A stretch of 64,000 nucleotides of DNA from Tragulus kanchil (lineage: Eukaryota > Chordata > Mammalia > Artiodactyla > Tragulidae): assembly GCA_022376925.1 (NCBI GenBank), contig JAIOJX010000002.1, forward strand, positions 135,914,831 to 135,978,830, given 5' to 3'. Both the position numbers and the translations under genes were made by a program. How positions within the stretch are numbered: position 1 is the stretch's first letter; every line of letters starts with the position of its first letter. Shown here piece by piece: positions 10,599-20,794 of the stretch. The notes beneath the pieces were generated by a model. That model saw only the letters and a list, made by a program, of their open reading frames with translations, was not told the DNA's origin and did not search any database.

Positions 10599-10920
10599 GG
10601 CTTCCCTGGTGGTCCAGTGGGTAAGGACACCGCCTGACAGTGCAAGGGGCGCTGGTTCAATCCCTGGCCTGGGAAGATCCCACGTGCCGCAGAGCGGCTG
10701 GACCGATGTGTCCAATTACCGAGCCGGAGCTCTGGAGCGCATGCGCCCAGAGCCGGTGCTCTGCGACAACAGAGGCCACTGCGATGGGAGGCCCAGTTGG
10801 GCTGAAGAATGAAGACGGATGAAAAATAAATAAATGAAAGACCAACAGAAGTGGCCTGCCCACCCCCCTCCCTCCCCAACACCCCCTCCCAAAGAAACCA
10901 TTAAAAATTATAATAAAAAT
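10599..10920 (+). mobile_element. CHR-variant SINE (C-rich tail type)
   Basis: Full-length variant ending GAAGTGGCC and then a pyrimidine tail with C and CCCTCCC runs before an A-rich end. Target duplication AAAAATTCCAGTGTGG (10583-10598) / AAAAATCCCAGTGTGG (10921-10936). Confidence 0.85.
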
Positions 10921-11200
10921 AAAAATCCCAGTGTGGTACAGATGGCCAAGAGGCACATGAAAAGATGCTCAACATAGGTAATTATTAGAGAAATACAAAT
11001 CAAAACTACAATGAAGTACCACTTCGCTGGTCAAAATGGCATCATTAAAAAGTCTGTAAATATTAAATGCTGCAGAGGGTGTAGGGAAAAGGGAATCCTC
11101 CTACACTGTTGGTAGGAATGTACATTGGTGCAGTCACCATAGAAAAGAACATGGAGTTTCCTTAAAACAAAACAAAACAAAAAAACTAAAAATAGTTATT

Positions 11201-11430
11201 GTGTGTGCATGCATGCTAAGTCACTTCAGCTGTGTCCAACTCTTTGCGATCCAATGGACTGCAGTCCGCCAGGCTCCTCTGTCCATGGAATTCTCCAGGC
11301 AAGAATACTGGAGTGGGTTGCCATGCCCTTCTCCAGGGGATCTATATTCCCAACCCAGGGGTTGAACCCATGCCTCTTCCATCTCCTGCATTGCCAGGCA
11401 GGTTCTTTATACTAGCACCACCCGGGAAGC
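11201..11430 (-). mobile_element. Bov-tA SINE, antisense, nested in L1
   Basis: Flanked by ATAGTTATTG / AAAGTTACTG, an imperfect target duplication, so it is younger than the L1. Confidence 0.8.
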
Positions 11431-11846
11431 ACAAAAGTTACTGTAAGACTCAGCAACTCCATTCTGAGGTATATATTCCAGACAAAATTATAACTTAAAA
11501 GGATATATGGACTCCAATATTCACTGCAGCACTATTTACAATAGCCAAGACCTGAAAGCACCATAAGTGTTGACCTATGAACAGATAAAGATGTGGTATA
11601 TATATATACAACAGAGTATTACTCAGCCATAAAAAAGAATGAATGGCAGTATCACTTGCAGCAAAACAGACGTACCTAAAGATTATCATACCAACTGAAG
11701 TAAGTCAGAGAAAGACAAATGTCATATGATATACCTATTAATATAAGCGGAATCTAGAATACAATACAAATGAACTTACAAAACAGAAGCAGACTCACAG
11801 ACGTAGAAAAGCGAAATGTATGGTTATTCTAGCATATTCAAGAACA

Positions 11847-11906
11847 GGGAAGCCTGGTGCGCTGCAGTCCATGGGGTCTCAAAGAGTTAGACACGACTGA
11901 GCAACA
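11847..11906 (+). mobile_element. Bov-A fragment
   Basis: GGGAAGCCTGGTGCGCTGCA through ACACGACTGAGCAAC. Copy at 12935-12994. Confidence 0.65.
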
Positions 11907-12348
11907 AAACTGAACTAACTGACCAAAAGGGAAGGAAGGATGAGGGATAAGTCATTAGGAGCCTTGGGTTAACAGATACAAACTCCTATAAATAAAACAG
12001 ATAAACAACAAGGGTTGTGCCATATGGCACAGAGAACAATATTCAGTAGCTCGTAATAAACCATAATGGAAAAAATATGAAAAGAAAATATATATGTATA
12101 TATGTGTAACTGAATCACTCTGCTGTACATCAGAAATTAACACACTGTAAATCAACTCTACTTCGATTTAAAAAAATAATTAGTAGGATAAAATAAAATC
12201 CCAGTGTGGGTGTTTATCAGATACAAGACCATTAGTAACAGCTCAATGGTCTGAGGGAACAAACTCTGCACCTCTTGTTCCAGCTGTTTGTTCAGTGACC
12301 TCACACTGGTAACTTGAAATTTAAAAGAAAAAGAAAAATCAAATACAA

Positions 12349-12519
12349 TGCAGTCCGCCAGGCTCCTCTGTCCATGGAATTCTCCAGGCAAGAATACTGG
12401 AGTGGGTTGCCATGCCCTTCTCCAGGGGATCTATATTCCCAACCCAGGGGTTGAACCCATGCCTCTTCCATCTCCTGCATTGCCAGGCAGGTTCTTTATA
12501 CTAGCACCACCCGGGAAGC
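12349..12519 (-). mobile_element. Bov-tA SINE, duplicate truncated at the junction of duplication E
   Basis: Starts abruptly at TGCAGTCCGCCAGGC. The L1 3' sequence continues to about 13272 as a copy of 11430-12182. Confidence 0.85.
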
Positions 12520-13588
12520 ACAAAAGTTACTGTAAGACTCAGCAACTCCATTCTGAGGTATATATTCCAGACAAAATTATAACTTAAAAGGATATATGGA
12601 CTCCAATATTCACTGCAGCACTATTTACAATAGCCAAGACCTGAAAGCACCATAAGTGTTGACCTATGAACAGATAAAGATGTGGTATATATATATACAA
12701 CAGAGTATTACTCAGCCATAAAAAAGAATGAATGGCAGTATCACTTGCAGCAAAACAGACGTACCTAAAGATTATCATACCAACTGAAGTAAGTCAGAGA
12801 AAGACAAATGTCATATGATATACCTATTAATATAAGCGGAATCTAGAATACAATACAAATGAACTTACAAAACAGAAGCAGACTCACAGACGTAGAAAAC
12901 GAAATGTATGGTTATTCTAGCATATTCAAGAACAGGGAAGCCTGGTGCGCTGCAGTCCATGGGGTCTCAAAGAGTTAGACACGACTGAGCAACAAAACTG
13001 AACTAACTGACCAAAAGGGAAGGAAGGATGAGGGATAAGTCATTAGGAGCCTTGGGTTAACAGATACAAACTCCTATAAATAAAACAGATAAACAACAAG
13101 GGTTGTGCCATATGGCACAGAGAACAATATTCAGTAGCTCGTAATAAACCATAATGGAAAAAATATGAAAAGAAAATATATATGTATATATGTGTAACTG
13201 AATCACTCTGCTGTACATCAGAAATTAACACACTGTAAATCAACTCTACTTCGATTTAAAAAAATAATTAGTAGGATAAAATAAAATCCCAGTGTGGGTG
13301 TTTATCAGATACAAGACCATTAGTAACAGCTCAATGGTCTGAGGGAACAAACTCTGCACCTCTTGTTCCAGCTGTTTGTTCAGTGACCTCACACTGGTAA
13401 CTTGAAATTTAAAAAAAAAAAAAGAAAAATCAAATACAATGCAAACAAATGCAAACAGGACAAATCAGGGCTGTTTTGCAGGGGTTGGGGGTTGTTTTTG
13501 TTTTTGAGAATCAGTTATAAGAATATAGCATGGCAACAGACACAAAGCAAACAAAGCCAGTGTAAAAATAGAGCGAGAATTAACTTCA

Positions 13589-13844
13589 GGGGCTTCCCTG
13601 GTGGTCCAGTGGGTGGAGAGTCCACCTTGCAGTGCAAGGGGCGCCAGTTCGATCTCTAGCACGGGAAGATCTCACGTGCCGTGGAGCGGCTGGACTGGTG
13701 TGTCCAATTACGAGCCAGCGCTCTGGGGCACATGTGCCCAGAGCCGGTGCTCTGAGGCTAGAGGAGCCCACGCAGGCCAAAGAATTAAGATGGATGAAAA
13801 CAAATAAATGAGGGACCAATGAAAGAGACCAAAATTTAAAAAAA
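13589..13844 (+). mobile_element. CHR-variant SINE (A-tail type)
   Basis: Target duplication AATTAACTTCA at 13578-13588 and 13845-13855. The body is somewhat shortened after GGTGCTCTGAGG. Confidence 0.85.
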
Positions 13845-13855
13845 AATTAACTTCA

Positions 13856-14689
13856 TAAAAATCTAATGCCTGTTGGCAAGATAGTCCTAGTTCATGACTA
13901 CGCTCAGCAGCAAGTAACCAAGTGAACATAATGATGTGAATATCAAATCGCGATATGTGCAAACGCTGTAATATGACTGTACTGTGGGGAGGGGAGCAGT
14001 AGAGAGGAAGGTTCTAGAAGAGCCCCAAACGCTCTTTATCATAACAGGAAAGACGGCGGTTTATACATGTTATCTACACATACAGATAGGAGTAAATGCC
14101 CAATGACAGCTCAGATTTCACAACAGTTGCCTCTTTGGTGGGGGAATCTCAACTGGGAAAGTGCAGTGAGCGAGGAGAGAATCCACTGTACTTTGTGCAT
14201 AAGGTTTTTTCTATTCTCTGACTTTTTAAATTACATCAAATGGTTTAAAACAGCATGTCTGTTACTTTTTTTTCAGTAACACACTTGAGCTGGTTTCAAG
14301 TGATGCATAACCTTAAGTGAAGCAGAACTCGAACTCCAAAGCAATGGGTCCAACTGCCAGTCTCTACAAAAGCACGACGGACCACGGACCTCAGAGCATC
14401 CGAAAGACAAGGCAACCTGTGTCTGTACTGTCGGTTTTTCAAACTGACAACTCTGCTTTAAATTTAGAGGCACTTGCAAATGTATCTGCTGACTGTAAAA
14501 CACACGGAACATACCATGTGAAAACGGTAACAGTTTAAAGACAAGGTTACTGCCTTTGAGGACACTATATCACAGTGATGAGGCTAATTTCAGAAAGAGA
14601 CCCAATGCATCTTCTTAATTAGATTTTAGGGTTCAACGAAATTAATTAAAGCTGCCTATAATCAGGAAAGATTATTTTCCCATGGCTTT
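13856..14689. other. Single-copy intron sequence
   Basis: AT-rich, no recognised repeat or exon. Confidence 0.4.
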
Positions 14690-16495
14690 ACTGAAGCATA
14701 ACTGACATAACTGAATAGACTTAAAGTATATGATGTGGTGATTTGAGTTACATACACATTGTGAGGACCCCAATCAGGTTAATGCACACATCCATTGCCT
14801 TTTATATAGTCACAGTTGTGGGAAGGCTTGAGATCCACTCTCTTAGCAGATGGCAAGTACGTTTAATTAACCACAGGTACCACGCCGTCATGAGATCCCC
14901 AGAACGGATTCACCTGCGAACTGAGGGCTTGTACCTTCTGACCACTATCCCCCCATTTGTTTTTTAAGTCTTCACATACAATTGAGATCTACGGTGCTTG
15001 TCTGGTTTAGCATAATGTTGTTCAGGTCCATCCATGTGTTAGAAACGGCAGGATTTCCTGATTTCCTTCTTTTTCATGGCTGAATAATGTCCCCGTGTGC
15101 CTGTGGTACACAACTTCTTTATTTGTCCATCACTGATAGACACTTAGTCGTTTCTGTATCTCAGTTATTTCTATATCTTAGCTGTTTCTGTACCTTAGCT
15201 ATTGTGATACACTACAATGACCACGGAAGTACAGGTATCTCTTAGAAATACTGATTGCACTTCCTCCATATACTCCGAAATAGGATTCCTGGATTATATG
15301 ATAGTTCTATTTTTATTTTTGGAAGAATTTCCAGACTGTTTTCTTTAATGGCTGTACCAATTTACACCGGGGACTTCCCTGTAGCTCAGATGGTAAAGAA
15401 GTCTGCCTGCAATGCAGGAGACCCAGGTTCGATCTCTGGGTCAGGAAGACCCTCTGGAGAAGGAAATGGCAGCCCACTCCAGTATTCTTGCCTGTAGAAT
15501 TCCATGGACAGAGGAGCCTGGCAGTCCATGGGGTTGCAAAGAGTTGAACACAACTAAGCAACTAACACACAAGCACAATTTACACCACCAACAATGAAAA
15601 GGGTTTCAGTTATCTTCAGAAAAATGTCTCTACTGGATAAATGTCTGTTTAGGTTCTTTGACCATTTTTAATCTGGCTAATATTATTATTATTTTGCTAT
15701 TGACTATGAGTTTGCCACTGTATTTTATATATATGTATATGTATACATAGGATATTGACCCTTTATCAGATACACGGTTTGCAAATATTTTTCCCACTCC
15801 AAAAGCTGCCTTTCCATTTTGTACATTGTTTCCTTAGCTGTGCTAAAGTTCTTTAGTTTGATGTAGTTCCACTTGTTTATTTTTACTCTTGTAGCCAGTG
15901 TTTTGAGTGTCATATATACGAAATTACTGCCAAGACCAGTATGAGCTTCTCCCCTATTTTCTTCTAGGACTTTATGGTTTCAGGTCTGGGTTTCAGTCTT
16001 TAATCTACTTCAAGTTAACTTTCGTGAGTGGTATAAGATAGGAGTCCAGTTTCACTCTTTAGCATATGGATATGTTATTTCTCCCAACTCCATTTCAAAC
16101 AGACTATCATTTCTCTACTGTGTATTCCTGGGGTCCCTGTCAAAGACTGGTTGAGTGGATAGGTGCAGGGCTCTTTCTGGGCTCCCTATTTTATTCCATT
16201 GGTGTGTGAGTCTGTTCTTATCCTGGTGCCATACGGCTTTAATTACTGGAGCTTCATCATATAGTTTGAAATCAGGAAGTGTGATGCCTCCAGTTTTGTT
16301 CTTGCTCAGTACTGCCTGAGCTACCTGGGGGTCTTCGGTGGTTCCATATAGATTTTAGGATTGTTTTTCTATTTTTGTGAAAAATGCCACTGAAACTTTG
16401 ATAGGACTACACTGAATCTATGGATTGCTTTGAGTAGCATGGACATTTTAACAATACTAGCTCTTTCCAATCCATGAACACGGGTTATCTAAGAA
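14690..16495 (-). mobile_element. L1 (antisense) 3' portion with ORF2 tail relic
   Basis: Antisense L1 phrases are present: GGCTGAATAATGTCC, ATTGTGATACACTACAATGA, GGATTCCTGGATTATATG, ACCCTTTATCAGATACACGG and TGTGATGCCTCCAGTTTTGTTC. A minus-strand frame at 15725-15913 (INKWNYIKLKNF...) is a broken L1 ORF2 scrap. A Bov-tA interrupts it at 15369-15573. No functional reverse transcriptase. Confidence 0.8.
15369..15573 (+). mobile_element. Bov-tA SINE, nested in antisense L1
   Basis: Complete head and body ending GTTGAACACAACTAAGCAAC. Target duplication AATTTACACC on both sides (15359 and about 15579). Confidence 0.9.
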
Positions 16496-17173
16496 AGAGT
16501 ACTTCTAAATCACATCTACAGAATGTAACATACAACCTGGGATGGCTCCTCCACACTCCCCAGTGGACTGTGCTACTTCCATCTTAACTCTGGGGAACCA
16601 CCAATGTCCCCACCCCCTCCCATATGTGGTCCAGATGACCTGACCTCTCTCACCACTGTGACTGGTCCAAGGCTCAGCCCTTTCTGTGCTGATGTTTTGG
16701 AACATTCATCGTTACCAGAGATGTGGAATTGTTACCCGAAGGAAAGTTTGGCAATTAGCATTCAGATTACCAGCCAAGGTTCCTATTTAAAAGCCATTTA
16801 CCTAAGCCAAAGAAACTTGGTTTTACTGAGACTGAATTTATGAAGACAAAGTAATCCAATCATAAAAATAATATTTGCTAAATCGGATTATTTTCAATCA
16901 GTTTGCCACAAAGACCTAAATTCTTGCATAGGGGCTTTTTTTTTTTTCTGCTTTGTCTGAGCCTTCTTTGTGTCCAGCGTTCCATGCTTGAAAACACACT
17001 TGATGTTTTCCTGTCTGTAACTGGAAAAACAATAAAGAGCAGGAAGGCACCTCCCACTCGCCATTCTACGCTGGGGGTTGTTTTTTCCTATGCAAGTCGC
17101 TGTGCAATTGCACGAGTTACTCAGACAAGTCCTCCACTGGGCAAGATTTTTAATTTATTTATCACTTTCTGAT
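16496..17173. other. Single-copy intron sequence
   Basis: No exon or known repeat seen. T run at 16937-16947. Confidence 0.4.
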
Positions 17174-17640
17174 AAAAGCACAAGATGCCCCCCTTTCAAT
17201 TTCCAAAGCCTAAAAGCAGCTGTGCTGTGGGGGCCGCAACGTGGCCACCTTTTCCAGAAACGCTCCTATGAGGAGACAGGGTCCAAGGAGCATTTCCCGT
17301 GGGCCCTGACAATTTCCACCTCTGGCTGCGGACTCGCTTCTGGAGGAGCTTCTGCCACCACGACAGCTCAGCGCCAGAGGCCGCTCTCATGAGCTTCCAT
17401 TCCGCTTCCCAGGGCAGAGACATCTGCTTAAAGCATGCACCTGGGGAGCCCTGGAAACAAATGCTCACGTCCACACCTTCAGTGCTCGCGGTGATCTGCC
17501 AAGCACTTTTTGAGCATTATGGACCTCATCCCTGCATGACAGAGCGATCCCTGGGGAAGGGGGCAGGTCTGTATAGCATCACCCCTGGCTCAGCACCTGG
17601 CTTAGCCCCTGACAACCACACAGCAGACGCCTGGATTTCT

Positions 17641-18070
17641 GTGTGCGTGCTCAGTCGTGTCCGACTCGGTGCGACTCTAACGACTATAGCCCGCCAGGCT
17701 TCTCGGTCCATAGGATTCTCCAGGCAAGAACACTGGAATGGGGCTTCCCTGGTGGTCCAGTGGGTAAGGACACCGTCTTGCAGTGCAAGGGGCGCCGGTT
17801 CGATCCCTGGCCTGGGAAGATCCCACGTGCCGCGGAGCGGCTGGACCGATGTGTCCAATTACCGAGCCGGAGCTCTGGAGCAAGAGAGGCCACTGTGATG
17901 GGAGGCCCACACAGGCCAAAGAAATACCAATAGAAGTGGCCAAAAAAAAAAAAAAAAACGAATACTGGAATGGGTTGCCATTCCCTGGGGATCTTCTTGA
18001 CCCAGGATCAAACCTGCATTTCCTGTACTGCAGGCAGATTCTTTATCACTTAGCCAACAGGGAAGTGCAG
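17641..18070 (-). mobile_element. Bov-tA SINE split by a CHR-variant SINE
   Basis: The antisense Bov-tA runs from GTGCGTGCTCAGTCGTGTCC to 17740 and resumes at 17961, ending TTAGCCAACAGGGAAG. Copy at 18712-19141. Confidence 0.9.
17741..17960 (+). mobile_element. CHR-variant SINE nested in Bov-tA
   Basis: Inserted with target duplication AACACTGGAATGG (17729-17741) / AATACTGGAATGG (17961-17973). It lacks about 35 bases of the body after GAGCTCTGGAGC and the usual segment before ACCAATAGAAGTGGCC, then has a 17-base A tail. Copy at 18812-19031. Confidence 0.9.
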
Positions 18071-18711
18071 ACACATAGTGAATATATATTGAATGAATGA
18101 ATGACAAAGTAAGTGACTGCCACAATGACAGAGAAAGATTTGCAAAAAAGAATTTTCTAGACTTAAAAGGTGACAGCAAAGAAAAAACTCAGTAACACTA
18201 AAGTAGAAAAACAGCCATGTATAACTACAAATTTGCCTTCTATGGTAAAAGCACAAGATGCCCCTTTCAATTTCCAAAGCCTAAAAGCAGCTGTGCTGTG
18301 GGGGCCGCAACGTGGCCACCTTTTCCAGAAACGCTCCTATGAGGAGACAGGGTCCAAGGAGCATTTCCCGTGGGCCCTGACAATTTCCACCTCTGGCTGC
18401 GGACTCGCTTCTGGAGGAGCTTCTGCCACCACGACAGCTCAGCGCCAGAGGCCGCTCTCATGAGCTTCCATTCCGCTTCCCAGGGCAGAGACATCTGCTT
18501 AAAGCATGCACCTGGGGAGCCCTGGAAACAAATGCTCACGTCCACACCTTCAGTGCTCGCGGTGATCTGCCAAGCACTTTTTGAGCATTATGGACCTCAT
18601 CCCTGCATGACAGAGCGATCCCTGGGGAAGGGGGCAGGTCTGTATAGCATCACCCCTGGCTCAGCACCTGGCTTAGCCCCTGACAACCACACAGCAGACG
18701 CCTGGATTTCT

Positions 18712-19141
18712 GTGTGCGTGCTCAGTCGTGTCCGACTCGGTGCGACTCTAACGACTATAGCCCGCCAGGCTTCTCGGTCCATAGGATTCTCCAGGCAAGA
18801 ACACTGGAATGGGGCTTCCCTGGTGGTCCAGTGGGTAAGGACACCGTCTTGCAGTGCAAGGGGCGCCGGTTCGATCCCTGGCCTGGGAAGATCCCACGTG
18901 CCGCGGAGCGGCTGGACCGATGTGTCCAATTACCGAGCCGGAGCTCTGGAGCAAGAGAGGCCACTGTGATGGGAGGCCCACACAGGCCAAAGAAATACCA
19001 ATAGAAGTGGCCAAAAAAAAAAAAAAAAACGAATACTGGAATGGGTTGCCATTCCCTGGGGATCTTCTTGACCCAGGATCAAACCTGCATTTCCTGTACT
19101 GCAGGCAGATTCTTTATCACTTAGCCAACAGGGAAGTGCAG
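18712..19141 (-). mobile_element. Nested Bov-tA / CHR-variant pair, duplicate of 17641-18070
   Basis: Same arrangement carried by duplication F; inner SINE at 18812-19031. Confidence 0.9.
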
Positions 19142-19409
19142 ACACATAGTGAATATATATTGAATGAATGAATGACAAAGTAAGTGACTGCCACAATGAC
19201 AGAGAAAGATTTGCAAAAAAGAATTTTCTAGACTTAAAAGGTGACAGCAAAGAAAAAACTCAGTAACACTAAGGGAGAAAAACAGCCATGTATAACTACA
19301 AATTTGCCTTCTATGGTAAAAATTCACAACAGCGACAATTAAAGGGTGATATTCTCTTTCGAAATTCATCTTTCTTTCATGAAAAACACAGAAAACAAAC
19401 CATCCCTAT

Positions 19410-20400
19410 GACCAGGGTCTAGCAAAGTATGGCCTGCAGGTCAAATCCAGTTCACTGACTGCCTTTGTATGGCCAGCAAGCTAAGAAGAGTTTTTATTTT
19501 TCAGTGGCTGAAAGAAGTCAAAAGAGAGATAAACCATATTTTATCACATGTGAACATTATACGAAATGTGGGTGTCCGTGTGCACACGTCGGGGTTTCTG
19601 GGGCTCGGCCTGTGATCTGTGGGCGGACGGTCTGCGGCTGCATTCGCTACAGCAGCGGGGCCGAACTGCTGCAACAGAGGCGTGTGGTCTGTGGAGCTCA
19701 CGACCCCAGCTGTCCCTTTACAGGAAAAGTCTGCTGACCCGGGAAAAGTCTGCAGCAGTCATGGTCACAGCGTGTGGTGCAATCCACACCAGCAGGCGTC
19801 TGTACTGAGGCCGGGCTGGAGGTGTATCTTCTCTGTCTTGCGCTCGAGAAGCGGCTGAAACAGATTGGAGCAGCTGACAGTATCGTTCAAAGGCGGAGGC
19901 ACAGCCCACGGCTGGTGACGCTGGATGACACAGAAAAGTCAAACACACGTTTCTGCTCTGCCTACCTGCGTCCCCCCTACCCATGTCCCCCCAAAACACG
20001 TACGATAGCGACTGTTTTCTTCTCGAGTCCTGCTTGTAAACAGATGGCAGGACGAGCTATGAATAAATCAGTACAATGGTCTGTGTCAGGCATCTGCGCA
20101 CATTTTCTGGAAAGACTAGATAATAAATATTTCAGGCTCACAGGCCGTATGGTCTCTGCCCTAATTACTCGACTCTGTCGTGCAGCACAAGGGAAGCCGG
20201 GGACAACCTAAAAATGAATGAACCTGGCTGGGTTCCAATAAGCTTTATCCATGGACACTGAGACTCGAACTCACATAATCTTCATATGTCGGGAAATGTG
20301 AGTCTTCTTTTAATTTTTTTTTCAGCCATCTCAAAAGGTAAAAACCACTGGAAGTCTACTGCCGCCGGACTTGGTCCACAGGCCACAGCTTGCTGACCCA
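19410..20400. repeat. Old foldback DNA-transposon relic
   Basis: The left end (GTCTAGCAAAGTATGGCC at about 19417) and right end (CCACAGCTTGCTGACCCATG at about 20385) are inverted forms of the common mammalian 'GCAAACTATGGCCC' repeat end. The interior includes AAATATTTCAGGCTCACAGG. Internal frames (90-145 aa) are not recognised proteins. Confidence 0.45.
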
Positions 20401-20450
20401 TGATCCACGTACAACTGAACTACGGTTTCTCTTGAAGCTCCAATCCGTTT

Positions 20451-20781
20451 TTTTTTTTTTTTTTTAAAGATTTATTTATTTATTTTGGGCGGGGGTCAGA
20501 TTGGGGAGGGAGGGGAGCGGGCGGGCCACTTCTATTGGTCTTTCATTTCTCTGTTTTCATCCGTCTTTCTTTTTTGGCTCCTGTGGGCCTCCCATCGCGG
20601 TGGCGTCTGTCGCTGCAGAGCGCCGGCTCTGGGCGCATGCACTGCAGAGCTCTGGCTCAGTAATTGGACACATCGGTCCAGCCGCTCCGTGGCACGTGGG
20701 ATCTTCCCAGGCCAGGGATCGAACCGGCGCCCCTTGCATTGCAAGGCGGTGTCCTTACCCACTGGACCACCAGGGGAAGCC
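20451..20781 (-). mobile_element. CHR-variant SINE, antisense (C-rich tail type)
   Basis: T run, then (ATTT)n, then GGGCGGGGGTCAGATTGGGG as reversed tail; head ends CACCAGGGGAAGCC. Target duplication CTCCAATCCGTTT at 20438-20450 and 20782-20794. Confidence 0.9.
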
Positions 20782-20794
20782 CTCCAATCCGTTT

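Larger units (their letters stand above)
10950..12182 (+). mobile_element. L1 3' end, interrupted by Bov-tA
   Basis: Contains late L1 phrases: CATGAAAAGATGCTCAAC, TACACTGTTGGTAGGAATG, GTATTACTCAGCCATAAAAA and a terminal CTGTACATCAGAAATTAAC. A Bov-tA (11201-11430) splits it, and a Bov-A fragment lies at 11847-11906. Non-coding remnant. Partly repeated to 13272 by duplication E. Confidence 0.8.
11260..13442. repeat. Tandem duplication E, period 1089
   Basis: Copy 1 11260-12350, copy 2 12349-13442. It joins an A-rich stretch ending AAATACAATG to the interior of a Bov-tA element (TGCAGTCCGCC), leaving a SINE without its first half at 12349. Differences are one single-base deletion and an A-run length change. 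Confidence 0.95.
17174..19318. repeat. Tandem duplication F, period 1071
   Basis: Copy 1 17174-18246, copy 2 18247-19318. The junction falls in the shared string GGTAAAA. Differences are two bases of a C run and a few bases near 18200/19272. The whole nested SINE cluster is carried in both copies. Confidence 0.95.

Noticed and set aside
15369..15573. tRNA-like sequences at SINE heads across the window
   Set aside because: They carry promoter-box likeness from tRNA ancestry but are joined to SINE bodies and tails and lack a complete tRNA fold; not tRNA genes.
15725..15913. A possible reverse transcriptase gene
   Set aside because: Only a short broken scrap of L1 ORF2; surrounding frames are full of stops and a SINE interrupts it.
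17299..17898. A 199-codon plus-strand open frame, present twice (also 18370-18969)
   Set aside because: It runs from single-copy intron into a Bov-tA and a CHR-variant SINE, has no recognised domain, and its duplication is explained by doubling F.
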